A stretch of DNA of 64,000 bases from Pseudolactococcus sp041800635 (lineage in GTDB: Bacteria; Bacillota; Bacilli; Lactobacillales; Streptococcaceae). Positions 24,584 to 33,841 of the stretch are shown here, piece by piece. Under the pieces are notes generated by a model. It was given only the letters and a program-made list of their open reading frames with translations. It ran no database searches and was not told the origin of the DNA. Both the position numbers and the translations under genes were made by a program. The stretch is taken from NCBI GenBank assembly GCA_047833645.1, contig CP181259.1, forward strand, positions 372,001 to 436,000, read 5' to 3'. Each line of letters starts with the position of its first letter. Position 1 is the first letter of the stretch.

Positions 24584-25696
24584 TTATTTGGCCAACATTC
24601 GATCAAGTGCCTTGAGGCTAGAGATTTGTGTGGCTTGATCCACTGTGATTTGCTGAATGGTCGACCCTTTCTCGATTTCTTCCAGCGTCCATAACAGATG
24701 AGCCAGGCGAATACGGTTCATGGTGATACATGAAAATGCTGAAGAATTGATGGATCTGATATCATGATTAGGGAAGGTTTGAATCATGCGATTCACCAAA
24801 TTATTATCCGTGCCAATCGCCCACTTGGTGCCTTCTGGACTAGCTGCCACTTCATCGATGATTTTCTTAGTAGACCCATAAGCGTCAGCAGCCTGCACAA
24901 CTTCAATCGGACATTCCGGATGAACGATGACTTTCAAATCAGGAATTTGACTGCGCAAGGTTGCGATTTGATCAACAGTATATTGCTGGTGCACGCAGCA
25001 GCGACCTTGCCAGAGAATCACTTTAAGCGCTTGAAGATCCCCAGCTGCTTCCAGTCTATTTTGCTTGGGATGCCAAACTGCCATTTGCTCAAGTGGCACA
25101 CCTAGTTGAAAGGCCGTATTACGCCCTAAATGCTGGTCGGGTAAGAAAAGGACGCGTTGATTTTTGTCAAAGACACGTTTTAAAATCGTCTCAGCATTAC
25201 TAGAGGTCACGATGACGCCATCATGATTGCCGACGAAGGCTTTAACGGCTGCGGTCGAGTTGATATAGGTAACCGGGATGACAGGCTGTTCATAGGTGGC
25301 TTCTAGTACTTGCCAGGCTGCTTCCAACTGTTCTAAATTCGCCATATCGGCCATGGAACAGCCTGCTAAAGCATCTGGTAAATAAACTTTTTGATCATCT
25401 GTTGTCAGCATATCAGCTGTCTCAGCCATAAAATGCACGCCACAGAAAATGATGTGTTTGGCTGACTGATTAGCAGCTGCTTCTTTTGCCAACTGTAAAG
25501 AATCCCCAACGTAATCCGCAAAGGGAATAATTTCATTTTTTTGGTAATGATGAGCCAAAATCAACAAATCATCGCCAAATTGGCGTTTTTTCTCATAAAT
25601 TTTACGAATCATTTCACCATCAGATAGGTGTAAATAACGTTCTGGAATAATATTTGTCTTATCAAATGTTGGTTGCGCTGTCTCAATATGTGCCAT
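24584..25696 (-). CDS. nadA: Quinolinate synthase NadA
   Basis: 370 residues. It condenses iminoaspartate with dihydroxyacetone phosphate to quinolinate, using a 4Fe-4S cluster. Motifs: ILAHHYQKNEI, FADYVGDSLQLA, FCGVHFMAETADML and the HPECP segment (VIVHPECPIEVV). Candidate cluster cysteines are in DALAGCSMAD, HPECP and SAFSCITMN. AAGGAG lies before the ATG. Last gene of nadB-nadC-nadA. A de novo NAD route is uncommon in lactococci, most of which need nicotinate, so this may be a lineage trait or an acquired operon. Confidence 0.94.
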   Translation of the reverse strand: MAHIETAQPTFDKTNIIPERYLHLSDGEMIRKIYEKKRQFGDDLLILAHHYQKNEIIPFADYVGDSLQLAKEAAANQSAKHIIFCGVHFMAETADMLTTDDQKVYLPDALAGCSMADMANLEQLEAAWQVLEATYEQPVIPVTYINSTAAVKAFVGNHDGVIVTSSNAETILKRVFDKNQRVLFLPDQHLGRNTAFQLGVPLEQMAVWHPKQNRLEAAGDLQALKVILWQGRCCVHQQYTVDQIATLRSQIPDLKVIVHPECPIEVVQAADAYGSTKKIIDEVAASPEGTKWAIGTDNNLVNRMIQTFPNHDIRSINSSAFSCITMNRIRLAHLLWTLEEIEKGSTIQQITVDQATQISSLKALDRMLAK

Positions 25697-25744
25697 GGTG
25701 TCTCCTTATCTTTTCTCGTCCAAGTTTTCTCATCTTGCTTGTCG

Positions 25745-26611
25745 TCACTCAACATGGGGCAAATGGGCTTCGCCTTTGGCGCCATTTTGACTATTAAAAC
25801 TGATGTCAAAAGCTAGGACTGAATGGGTTAGGGCGCCTAGCGAGAGGTAGTCAGCCCCTGTCTGGGAGTAGTCTGCTAGGTTAGCCAGTGTGATACCGCC
25901 TGAAATTTCAGTCAAGATGCCTTCCGGCACGAGTTTAGTCCATGCCGCAACCTGTTCTGGTGTCCGATTATCAAGCATGATAATATCAGCCTTTGCAGCG
26001 ATGGCCTCATGTAATTGTTCTTCTGTTTCGATTTCAACTTCGATTTTTACCATTTGACCGATTTGCTGGCGGACTTTCTCCACGGCTTTGGTAATGCTGC
26101 CGGCATAAGCGATGTGATTATCTTTTAGCATGACCCCATCATAAAGGCCAACCCGATGATTAAAGCCACCACCGATTTTCACGGCTAATTTGTCAAAGTA
26201 ACGCAGACCAGGTGCTGTTTTTCTCGTGTCACAAATCTTAATCGTGGGGTCATTTAGTGTTTCAATCGCTGTGTGGGTGAAGGTGGCAATCCCACTCATC
26301 CGTTGAAGGAGATTTAAAATCACACGTTCCCCTGTTAGCAGAGTTCTGATGTGACCCGTTGCTCGCCCGATAATCTCACCTTTTTTAACGCTAGCACCAT
26401 CGGCGACCACAGGGATAAAGGTCGCATTCTGACCGAGTAAATCATAGACTTGCTGTGCCACTTCGAGGCCTGCGATGATACCATCAGATTTGGCAACGAA
26501 GACACCGCTCGACTGCTCATTTTCGTCAAAAATTAAATCCGCTGACAAATCGCCAGTGCCAATGTCTTCAATCAAAAAAGTTTTCAGCTGTTCTTTTGCT
26601 TGTAGATTCAT
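25745..26611 (-). CDS. nadC: Nicotinate-nucleotide pyrophosphorylase (quinolinate phosphoribosyltransferase)
   Basis: 288 residues from the ATG at 26611 (GGAGG twelve bases upstream); the frame extends into nadB but that part is not family-like. It converts quinolinate and PRPP to nicotinate mononucleotide and CO2. Signatures: EDIGTGDLSADL, GERVILNLLQRMSGIAT, DTRKTAPGLRYFDK and VKIEVEIETEEQL. Four bases separate it from nadB. Soluble enzyme of the de novo NAD pathway. Confidence 0.95.
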   Translation of the reverse strand: MNLQAKEQLKTFLIEDIGTGDLSADLIFDENEQSSGVFVAKSDGIIAGLEVAQQVYDLLGQNATFIPVVADGASVKKGEIIGRATGHIRTLLTGERVILNLLQRMSGIATFTHTAIETLNDPTIKICDTRKTAPGLRYFDKLAVKIGGGFNHRVGLYDGVMLKDNHIAYAGSITKAVEKVRQQIGQMVKIEVEIETEEQLHEAIAAKADIIMLDNRTPEQVAAWTKLVPEGILTEISGGITLANLADYSQTGADYLSLGALTHSVLAFDISFNSQNGAKGEAHLPHVE

Positions 26612-26615
26612 GAGA

Positions 26616-28121
26616 CTATTCTTCCTCCGATAATAGATAGTGGGCCCCGAGACTTTGTGGCCTTGCCAGCGCGGCATGGGCGATGCTTTCTGCGACGAGA
26701 CATAGATTTGCAGTTTCGATTTGCTGACGATCCGTGCAGGTTTGGTCTAAGCGTTGATAATTAAAAGTTGCTAACCAAGTTAGAAACTGGTGGATGGTTT
26801 CAGGTCTTCTAACAATGCCTAGCGCATCAGATGTTTTTTTGACTAGGTCAGCTCGACTGGGTAGGGTCATTTTAATTGTGCTGGGTGCGACTTGCAGTTC
26901 TTGCTGGCTTGCGGGACTGGTTGACTTGTCTGACAAGATGGCTTCGGCCACGCTTTTCGCAAAACTTAAGCCTTCTAGTAAAGAATTACTGGCCAAGCGA
27001 TTAGCACCATGGACGCCTGTAAAGGCGACTTCACCTACGGCATACAAGTGGTCAAGCCCTGTGCGACCTGAAAAGTCCGTTTTGACGCCACCCATGAGGA
27101 AATGCATGCCGGGTTTGATGGGGATGCGTTGACTTGTCTCGAAATCAATACCGTTCTGCTGCAAATAGCCCGCAATGGACGGAAATTGATGCGAAAAATT
27201 CGTGACATTGGAGATATCCAGATAAATTTGGTGACCGGCTTGAATCTCTTCATTGACGACGCGACTGACCACATCACGTGGCGCCAAGTCGAGTTTGCTA
27301 GACCGACCGACCATAATCGGGCGATCCTGCTCATCAACCAATCTCGCGCCAGCCCCTCTGACCGCCTCTGAAATCAAAATCGGATGTACCTTTTCGCCCC
27401 CGTCTAAAAGACTGGGATGAAACTGCAAAAAGGCCATATCAGACAACTCGCAGCCGGCGCGCAGGGCCATGGCTAGGCCATCTCCCGTAATAGTTGCGTG
27501 ATTACTGGTATCTGCAAACAAATGCCCGACACCACCACTTGCCAAGACCACCTCATCGGCAGGGATCGTCTTCCTTTGCTGATTTGCATCCAGATAACTC
27601 ACACCGCAAACGCGCCCGGATGCGACAACAAAATCCAGAGCGAAGGCATGCGGTAACCAAGTGACCGCCGTCAGCTGATCATGAATAAAAGAGGTCAACT
27701 GCCGCCCAGTTTGATCCCCGCCTGCATGTAAGATTCGCTTATGAGAGTGGGCGCCTTCAAGTCCTAAATCAAGCTGGCCATCAGCAGTTTGGTCAAAATG
27801 CATCCCCTGATCAATCAAATCTTGAATCACTCGCGGCCCGTCATGGACCATCTTCTCAACCGCTGCTTTCTGATTATGAAAGACGCCAGCAGATAGGGTA
27901 TCTGCGACATGGGAAGCTTCAGTGTCAGGGGCCTGACTGCGGTTTTGCCCCTTTTCAGAAGAGCTGACTGGCATAACAGCCGCAACCCCACCTTGCGCCA
28001 GCATCGAATTGCTATCCTGACGCCGCCCCTTGCAGATAATCGTCACATCCGCCTGCCCTTGCAAATACAGGGCAACCGTCGCCCCCGCAACGCCCGAGCC
28101 AATAATCACAACTTTTTTCAT
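26616..28121 (-). CDS. nadB: L-aspartate oxidase NadB
   Basis: 501 residues from the ATG at 28121 (MKKVVIIGSGVAGATVALYL, the FAD Rossmann motif); ATG 28127 and TTG 28136 are alternative in-frame starts. It oxidises aspartate to iminoaspartate for NadA. Family motifs include SNSMLAQGGVAAV, HSHKRILHAGGDQTGR, GGVGHLF and MGGVKTDFSGRTGLDHLYAVGEVA. First gene of the nad operon. An upstream 26-bp palindrome is a candidate operator. Confidence 0.94.
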   Translation of the reverse strand: MKKVVIIGSGVAGATVALYLQGQADVTIICKGRRQDSNSMLAQGGVAAVMPVSSSEKGQNRSQAPDTEASHVADTLSAGVFHNQKAAVEKMVHDGPRVIQDLIDQGMHFDQTADGQLDLGLEGAHSHKRILHAGGDQTGRQLTSFIHDQLTAVTWLPHAFALDFVVASGRVCGVSYLDANQQRKTIPADEVVLASGGVGHLFADTSNHATITGDGLAMALRAGCELSDMAFLQFHPSLLDGGEKVHPILISEAVRGAGARLVDEQDRPIMVGRSSKLDLAPRDVVSRVVNEEIQAGHQIYLDISNVTNFSHQFPSIAGYLQQNGIDFETSQRIPIKPGMHFLMGGVKTDFSGRTGLDHLYAVGEVAFTGVHGANRLASNSLLEGLSFAKSVAEAILSDKSTSPASQQELQVAPSTIKMTLPSRADLVKKTSDALGIVRRPETIHQFLTWLATFNYQRLDQTCTDRQQIETANLCLVAESIAHAALARPQSLGAHYLLSEEE

Positions 28122-28161
28122 CGCCATTTCTTTCAACTACTTTCCCTTCACGACACACAAG

Positions 28162-28187
28162 TTAAGTTAGTAAATTTACAAACTTAA
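28162..28187. promoter_or_regulatory. 26-bp near-palindrome upstream of nadB
   Basis: Centred on GTAAATTTAC with outer arms TTAAGTT/AACTTAA and a single mismatched pair. It lies about 40-65 bases before nadB and downstream of a possible extended -10 (TGG-TAGAAT). It does not look like the NiaR-type motif I know; it is a candidate operator of unknown regulator. Confidence 0.5.
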
Positions 28188-28248
28188 TTAATTGTTACTA
28201 TTCTACCATAAAATGCGACTGATGAGACAGTAAACAGTGAAAAAACGC

Positions 28249-28278
28249 AAAAAAAAGAGCAAATGTTCGCTCTTTTAA
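28249..28278 (-). terminator. Terminator after ftsX
   Basis: AAAGAGC/GCTCTTT stem with an eight-base U-run on the minus strand. Confidence 0.8.
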
Positions 28279-28288
28279 GGGATATCGT

Positions 28289-29224
28289 TTAAATTTTAAG
28301 GAAGCGTCTCATTGAGATAATCGATCCGATCGACCCAATCGCCACACCGACAACGACCATTAAAATGATCAATTGTGGGACAAATGTATCGGGGTGCAAG
28401 AGATACAAACCTTGTTGCGACAAGGTTTTTTGCAAGCCAACATAGGCCACACGGTAAACGAAACCAATCAGTAAGCTTGGTAGAATCGCACCTATGAGGC
28501 CAACCCATGCCCCTTCAAGGAAGAAAGGCCAACGGATGTAACCATTTTTGGCACCCACCAGACGCATGATTTGAATTTCTCGTTGACGAGACAAAATCGT
28601 AATCCGAATCGTATTCGAAATCAGGAAGACAGCGACAAACAAAAGTAGCCCTGCCGCCCCAAGTCCCCAAGTCCTGATGACTTTAGAGAGACCAAAGATT
28701 TTCTTAGTATTGGTACCACCGTAGTCTGCACGGTCAACCCCATCAATTTTACTAATGCTTTTCGCAACTGCCGTCACATTTTCAGGTTTATCGGCCTCAA
28801 CGATGTAAACATCATAAAGCGGATTACTATCCCCTTTAAACATTTTCCAAGTGTCACCTAGCGATTTGGTGAGTTTGTTTAACTCATTTTCCTTGCTGGA
28901 ATAGGTTACCTTGGTCACATGCGGGACAGCTTTGATCGCCGTTTCAATCTTATGAAAGTCTGGATTTGTGATCACTTTTGATTTATCGTTGGGATCCGCA
29001 ATTTCTTTTTCACCGTCATGAATATTGAGTTTCAGGAAAGTCGAAATTCGGACATTATTTTCCAAATCAGACGCTAATTTCGTGGTGTTGAGGATAACGG
29101 CTAGGAAAACGCCGACTAAGACCAGGGTAATGGTCACAGATGAAACAGCAGCAACTGTCATCCAACCATTTCTGCGGAGATTTTTAATCGACTGCCACAG
29201 GTGTTTAAAAAATGTTCTAATCAT
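28289..29224 (-). CDS. ftsX: Cell division protein FtsX
   Basis: 311 residues from ATG 29224 (MIRTFFKHLWQSIKNLRRNG); ATG 29233 is an alternative. One N-terminal helix (about 20-45), a roughly 120-residue extracellular domain that in Gram-positives contacts the PcsB/CwlO-type hydrolase, then three helices with the FtsX permease signature LSRQREIQIMRLVGAKNGYI. With FtsE it couples ATP use to wall hydrolase activation at the septum. The start overlaps the end of ftsE by eight bases. Confidence 0.94.
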   Translation of the reverse strand: MIRTFFKHLWQSIKNLRRNGWMTVAAVSSVTITLVLVGVFLAVILNTTKLASDLENNVRISTFLKLNIHDGEKEIADPNDKSKVITNPDFHKIETAIKAVPHVTKVTYSSKENELNKLTKSLGDTWKMFKGDSNPLYDVYIVEADKPENVTAVAKSISKIDGVDRADYGGTNTKKIFGLSKVIRTWGLGAAGLLLFVAVFLISNTIRITILSRQREIQIMRLVGAKNGYIRWPFFLEGAWVGLIGAILPSLLIGFVYRVAYVGLQKTLSQQGLYLLHPDTFVPQLIILMVVVGVAIGSIGSIISMRRFLKI

Positions 29225-29912
29225 CGTAGCCATATTCTCCTTCTATTTGATCTCGGACAATTCGACCGTTCTCAATCGCAATCACGCGATGACGCAGCGT
29301 GTTAACGATTTGTGAATTATGGGTCGCCATTAAGATCGTTGTCCCTTGGATATTGATTTTTTCAAGGAGATTCATGATTTCCCATGAGTTTTCAGGGTCT
29401 AAGTTCCCTGTCGGCTCATCAGCAATCAAGACTTTAGGGGCGTTAGCAATCGAGCGGGCAATGGCCACACGTTGCTGCTCACCACCCGATAGTTCATTTG
29501 GGAATGACCGGACTTTGTGTTTCAGACCAACAAGGTCTAACACTTCCATGACACGTTTTTTGATGTCACGTGGGCGTTTGCCGATAACTTCCATGGCATA
29601 GGCGATATTTTCATAAACTGTTTTATTTTGCAATAATTTATAGTCCTGGAAAACAACACCGATAGAGCGACGCAGCATGGGCACATCACGTTTTTTTATT
29701 TTTTCAAGATTGTAGCCAGCGACCATGCCCTGACCTTTATCTAATTTCACTTCACGGTATAATAATCTGATGAAGGTTGATTTACCAGCGCCTGACGGGC
29801 CTACGACGTAAGCAAATTCTCCGGCTTCAATATCAACTGAGACATTGCGCAGAGCGGTCGTCCCGTTGTTGTATTTTTTGGTTGCATTACTTAATTTGAT
29901 AATACTACTCAT
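29217..29912 (-). CDS. ftsE: Cell division ATP-binding protein FtsE
   Basis: 231 residues. ABC ATPase with Walker A GPSGAGKST, Q-loop FQDYKLL, signature ELSGGEQQRV, Walker B VLIADEPTGNLD and switch His in ATHNSQI. Partner of FtsX. It lies between prfB and ftsX, an order conserved in many Firmicutes. A TATAAT occurs about 45 bases upstream, so it may have its own promoter besides readthrough from prfB. Confidence 0.95.
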   Translation of the reverse strand: MSSIIKLSNATKKYNNGTTALRNVSVDIEAGEFAYVVGPSGAGKSTFIRLLYREVKLDKGQGMVAGYNLEKIKKRDVPMLRRSIGVVFQDYKLLQNKTVYENIAYAMEVIGKRPRDIKKRVMEVLDLVGLKHKVRSFPNELSGGEQQRVAIARSIANAPKVLIADEPTGNLDPENSWEIMNLLEKINIQGTTILMATHNSQIVNTLRHRVIAIENGRIVRDQIEGEYGYDD

Positions 29913-29987
29913 ATTTTTAGTTTCTTTCTGTTTTTTGTCAATATACTCATATTATAACAAATTACTGATCTCTAAAATATTACAGCC

Positions 29988-31088
29988 TTACAACATTTTC
30001 CATTTGAGGTAGGCATCGATGAAGCCATCGAGGTCGCCATCCATGACATTATCGATCTGACTCGTTTCATAACCTGAGCGGGTATCTTTTACCAATTGAT
30101 AAGGCATGAAGACGTAAGAACGAATCTGTGAGCCCCATGAAATATCAGCTTGGTCGCCTTTTAATTCGTCGACTTCTGCTTGTTTTTTATCCACTTCGAG
30201 TTGGTAGAGTTTGGATTTGAGCATCTTCATGGCCAAGTCTCGGTTACCGTACTGGGTTCTGTCCATCGTTGATGAGACGACAATCCCTGTCGGTGTATGG
30301 GTCAAGCGGACGCCGGTCGAGACCTTGTTGACATTTTGCCCACCTGCACCGCCGGAACGGAAGGTATCCATCTTGATATCGGCATCGCGGACATCGACTT
30401 CGATCGAATCGTCCAGCTCAGGCATGACATCAACCGAGGTGAAAGAGGTATGACGCCGGTTTTGCGAGTCAAAAGGTGAGACGCGAACCAAGCGGTGCAC
30501 GCCTTTTTCAGAACGCAAGAAACCGTAGGCATTGTTACCGGTAAATTTCAGGGTCGCAGATTTGAGACCGGCGACATCGCCATCTTGGTAATCGACGATT
30601 TCCACCTTGAAGTTGTGAGCGTTGCCCCAACGTTCATACATTCGCATGAGCATGCTGCCCCAGTCCTGAGATTCGGTCCCGCCAGAACCCGGATGGATTT
30701 CAAGGAGGGCGTTCATGTGGTCATAAGGCTGATTGAGGAGCATTTCTAGCTCGTAGGCCTGCATTTTGCTAGCCAGTTTATCCAGCGCTGTGGCCAGTTC
30801 TGCCTGCATCTCGTCGTCAGCTTCTTCTTCTAACATTTCCAACATGACTTCTTGGTCGTCAAGCATGGCTTGCATGTCCATAAAGGTGTCATATTTGGCT
30901 TTCAGCTGGTTAGATTGCTCAACGACTTTTTGTGCGGCAATGTTATCATCCCAAAATGACGGATCAGACATGTCATTGTCAAGAAGCGCAATTTCTTCTT
31001 CTAGGCGGTCTAAATCGAGATTATCTCGAAAGGATGCCATCTTATCTGTGTTTTGGGCAATTTGATTGCGAATTTCACTAATTTCCAT
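29988..31088 (-). CDS. prfB: Peptide chain release factor 2
   Basis: 366 residues in one uninterrupted frame. It releases the peptide at UGA/UAA; the tripeptide anticodon-like SPF (VRVSPFDSQNRR) and the hydrolysis GGQ (FRSGGAGGQNVNKV) are present. The in-frame UGA with CTT TGA C programmed frameshift seen in many prfB genes is absent: the corresponding place reads AAT CTC GAT TTA. There is no Shine-Dalgarno, and a TTGAAA-17-TAGAAT promoter ends eight bases before the ATG, so the mRNA should have a leader of about two bases or none. Confidence 0.96.
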   Translation of the reverse strand: MEISEIRNQIAQNTDKMASFRDNLDLDRLEEEIALLDNDMSDPSFWDDNIAAQKVVEQSNQLKAKYDTFMDMQAMLDDQEVMLEMLEEEADDEMQAELATALDKLASKMQAYELEMLLNQPYDHMNALLEIHPGSGGTESQDWGSMLMRMYERWGNAHNFKVEIVDYQDGDVAGLKSATLKFTGNNAYGFLRSEKGVHRLVRVSPFDSQNRRHTSFTSVDVMPELDDSIEVDVRDADIKMDTFRSGGAGGQNVNKVSTGVRLTHTPTGIVVSSTMDRTQYGNRDLAMKMLKSKLYQLEVDKKQAEVDELKGDQADISWGSQIRSYVFMPYQLVKDTRSGYETSQIDNVMDGDLDGFIDAYLKWKML

Positions 31089-31096
31089 ATTATATT

Positions 31097-31125
31097 ATTC
31101 TACCACGTTCTCATATATTTTTCAA
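31097..31125 (-). promoter_or_regulatory. prfB promoter, near-leaderless
   Basis: Minus strand TTGAAA (31125-31120), 17 bp, TAGAAT (31102-31097) with TGG before the -10. It sits over the 3' end of queG. The ATG follows eight bases later. Confidence 0.65.
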
Positions 31126-32166
31126 AGATTGATTGCGTTGCGCCTTTGACTTAATCTTATCTAAGGCCCATTGCGCGGCTTCCTGATGGACCGCATTGCT
31201 AGGATTGGCTGCGATTTCTTCTAATAAAGGAATGGCGGTCTTGTCGTTGACATTGGCGAGCACATAAATCGCATTGCGCTGTAGGACGTTCTTCCCGCGC
31301 CAGGACCCCGCAATTTCACTGAATTTGGCCTTAAATTCCTGGTTCGTCAGCTGAATAAAAGGTTGTAGCTCAGGATAAGCCAGCTCCGGATCAATCGTCG
31401 TCTGAGCCTCGTTCGTTATCCACTTATTATAGGGACAAGCGATTTGACAAATATCACAGCCATAAATCAAAGTCTTCATTTTGACCCGAAACTCTTCATC
31501 AAGCGGCCCTTTTTTCTGAGTCTGGAAACTCAGGCAGCGCTTGGTATTCATGGTGGAATCGCCATTGAGGGCGTCTGTCGGGCACGACGTGATGCAATGG
31601 TTGCAGTCGCCACAACCGTAGTCCACCGGTTGGTCCGGTTCGATATCGAGGTTGGTGATGAGTTCTCCCAGGAACATATAGGAGCCATATTCCTTAGAGA
31701 TGACCAGACCATTTTTCCCGATGAAACCGATCCCCGCCCGTCTGGCAACAGCTGTGTCGACCAAAGCGCCTGTATCGACCATGGCCTTGTGGTCAAAATC
31801 ATCGGTTAACTCGGAGATGCGTTCAGATAACCGCGCCATTTTCTCCGTTAAGATGGTATGATAATCGACACCCCAACTTGATGAGGAGAACTTACCCCGT
31901 TTATAGGGCGATTTGCCAGGTAACTGCGGGAGTTTATTGGGATAGGCAACGGCGATCGAGATGATCGTTTTGGCATTGTCAAGCAAGAGCTTGGGCTTGA
32001 TCCGTTCTTCAATATTTTGGTGTTCAAAGCCAGAGTTTGTCCCTTTTTCCTGAGACAGTCTCAAAGATTTTTCGAGGTAATCAAAATTATCAGCAGTCGT
32101 AAAACCAATTTTCGAAATGCCGATTTCCTTGGAAATGGCGATAATCTGTTCTTTCAAGTTCGTCAT
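31111..32166 (-). CDS. queG: Epoxyqueuosine reductase QueG
   Basis: 351 residues. It reduces epoxyqueuosine in tRNA to queuosine using cobalamin and two 4Fe-4S clusters. The ferredoxin-like clusters are CGDCNHCITSCP and CDICQIACPYN with a further CLSF cysteine; MVDTGALVDTAVARRAGIGF is a QueG signature, and HEAT-like repeats form the C-terminus. TATAAT (minus 32178-32173) ends six bases before the ATG and no Shine-Dalgarno is present, so it is another leaderless candidate. No other queuosine gene lies in the window. Confidence 0.94.
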   Translation of the reverse strand: MTNLKEQIIAISKEIGISKIGFTTADNFDYLEKSLRLSQEKGTNSGFEHQNIEERIKPKLLLDNAKTIISIAVAYPNKLPQLPGKSPYKRGKFSSSSWGVDYHTILTEKMARLSERISELTDDFDHKAMVDTGALVDTAVARRAGIGFIGKNGLVISKEYGSYMFLGELITNLDIEPDQPVDYGCGDCNHCITSCPTDALNGDSTMNTKRCLSFQTQKKGPLDEEFRVKMKTLIYGCDICQIACPYNKWITNEAQTTIDPELAYPELQPFIQLTNQEFKAKFSEIAGSWRGKNVLQRNAIYVLANVNDKTAIPLLEEIAANPSNAVHQEAAQWALDKIKSKAQRNQSLKNI

Positions 32167-32180
32167 GTTTCTATTATACC

Positions 32181-32732
32181 TTAAATTTCTGGGATGTCCT
32201 GCGCTTGAGGCAGCCGTTTTAAATGCAGCTCTGATAATTGACCGATTGGCTTGACCGCCACCAGTTCAAAGCGTTTGTGAGCCGTCGTCGTCTCTTCAAA
32301 CAAGCGTTTGCCTGTTCCCAAAAATACTGGCGCCATTTGAATCCAGAGCTCATCAAGCAAGTCATGTTTGAGAAGTGTCGTGACAAGCTTGCCACCGCCA
32401 AGAACCCAAATCGCTTTCCCGGGCTGAGCCTTTAAATCATGAAGAATCTCGACCGGATCACCCGACACATACTTGCCACCCATCAACTGCCCCGATTCAG
32501 TCCGAGAAAAAACAATCTTTTCTTTATTAGGGAAAATGGGATCAGCACCCAAGAGCTCTTGCGTTTCACGATAAGTCGTGTTGCCCATGACCACCGTATC
32601 AATGCGGTCTTCAAAGGCACTGATATCGTAATCTGGATCCAGCGTCGTGTCAAATAACCACTGCAAGTCATCAGACTGAGTGGCTAAAAAGCCATCCAAA
32701 CTGATTGCCCCATAAAAAAATACTTGCCGCAT
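32181..32732 (-). CDS. Dihydrofolate reductase-like / RibD C-terminal domain protein
   Basis: 183 residues from the ATG at 32732 (AAGGAG seven bases upstream). The DHFR-like fold is recognised from FYGAISLDGFLATQSDDLQW, VVMGNTTYRETQEL, AIWVLGGGKLVTTLL and DELWIQMAPVFLGTGKRLFE. Family members reduce pyrimidine or folate-like substrates or are of unknown function (YyaP/YwjB type). Short gaps to queG suggest partial co-transcription. Confidence 0.85.
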   Translation of the reverse strand: MRQVFFYGAISLDGFLATQSDDLQWLFDTTLDPDYDISAFEDRIDTVVMGNTTYRETQELLGADPIFPNKEKIVFSRTESGQLMGGKYVSGDPVEILHDLKAQPGKAIWVLGGGKLVTTLLKHDLLDELWIQMAPVFLGTGKRLFEETTTAHKRFELVAVKPIGQLSELHLKRLPQAQDIPEI

Positions 32733-32860
32733 TGTTTTTCTCCTTATCATATAAAAGATATACATTAATTATAACATATCCTCTCTAGCTCCTCTGCTTG
32801 GCTAACTATATCTTAGAATTAAAAATATAACATAAAAACTATCAACGTGATAACTCACAT

Positions 32861-32891
32861 TTGAATATCCTATAACAAAGAATGCTATACT
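32861..32891 (+). promoter_or_regulatory. Extended -10 promoter, leaderless transcript (32898 gene)
   Basis: TGC-TATACT (-10 at 32886-32891) with TTGAAT 19 bp upstream. Six bases separate the -10 from the ATG and no Shine-Dalgarno is seen. Confidence 0.5.
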
Positions 32892-32897
32892 AATAGT

Positions 32898-33779
32898 ATG
32901 AAAACAACGAAAAATCTAGCCCTTCTCTCTGATCTCCATCTGGATGTGAATCAGTTGGATGCCCAATACGAACAAAATCTCATCCAAACCTTGCGGGATC
33001 ACGACATCACCGATGTCCATCTGGCAGGTGACATTTCTAACGACTTTGAGCGCCTGTCAAAGCCTTTTTTAGCACGCCTGTCTCAGAACTTTACCGTTTC
33101 ATACAACCTGGGCAACCATGATATGCTGGGTCTGGACGAGTCAGCCATCACGGCCAATGACTTTCAACTTCGGACCATCGGTCAGAAAAAATTACTGAGT
33201 TTTGCGGGTTGGTATGACTATTCTTTTTGTCCAGATATCAGTATCGAACAAAATCTTCGGACTAAAAATACCTTTTGGTTTGACCGAAAAATAACACGAG
33301 ACGCCGATGACATCACCGTGACTAACCGTATTCTGGCCAAACTCGATGCGGTTTTAACGGACATGACGCCTGCTGATAAGGCCAATCTAATCATCGCCAT
33401 GCACTTCGTGCCGCACCCTGCTTTTGTGATGACCCACCCTAAGTTTGTCAAGTTCAATGTCTTTCTGGGTTCCGATAAATTTCACGCGCTTTTTGTCAAA
33501 CATGGCATCAGGGAGGTAGTCTTTGGCCATAATCATCGGTCTTATGATCAGGTGGTAGATGCGGTGCATTATCAGGCTAAGCCTCTAGGCTATAAAAGAG
33601 AATGGTGCTTAATCAGCGATTACTTCAAAGCCTATCCAATCTATCAATCGCTCAACTCCTATAATCTCCATAAGCGTTATAATCTGGTCAAGAAAACAAA
33701 AGAATTCGATGCTTACCTCCTGACGCATTTTTCCGAGGAAGTGAAAAAATCTTTGGTTATTTTCGACGTTCAAATCTGA
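32898..33779 (+). CDS. Calcineurin-like metallophosphoesterase
   Basis: 293 residues. The five metallophosphoesterase blocks are present: SDLHLD, AGDISND, LGNHDML, AMHFVPH and FGHNHRS, which bind two metal ions. The substrate cannot be told; C-terminal additions (KAYPIYQSLNSYNLHKRYN) are not known to me. Plus strand, between the minus-strand DHFR-like gene and ntdP, whose promoter overlaps its last codons. Confidence 0.85.
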   Translation: MKTTKNLALLSDLHLDVNQLDAQYEQNLIQTLRDHDITDVHLAGDISNDFERLSKPFLARLSQNFTVSYNLGNHDMLGLDESAITANDFQLRTIGQKKLLSFAGWYDYSFCPDISIEQNLRTKNTFWFDRKITRDADDITVTNRILAKLDAVLTDMTPADKANLIIAMHFVPHPAFVMTHPKFVKFNVFLGSDKFHALFVKHGIREVVFGHNHRSYDQVVDAVHYQAKPLGYKREWCLISDYFKAYPIYQSLNSYNLHKRYNLVKKTKEFDAYLLTHFSEEVKKSLVIFDVQI

Positions 33780-33804
33780 CAAATGGCGGATAAAATGATA
33801 TAAT
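33776..33804 (+). promoter_or_regulatory. ntdP promoter
   Basis: CTGACA (33776-33781), 17 bp, TATAAT (33799-33804) with TG at -15/-14. It overlaps the stop codon of the phosphoesterase gene. Confidence 0.7.
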
Positions 33805-33841
33805 TTTTGTTGAGAACTTTGAATGTTAGAAAGTTGGTAGG

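Noticed and set aside
28141..28200. NiaR operator upstream of nadB
   Set aside because: The palindrome there does not resemble the NiaR-type motif as I know it.
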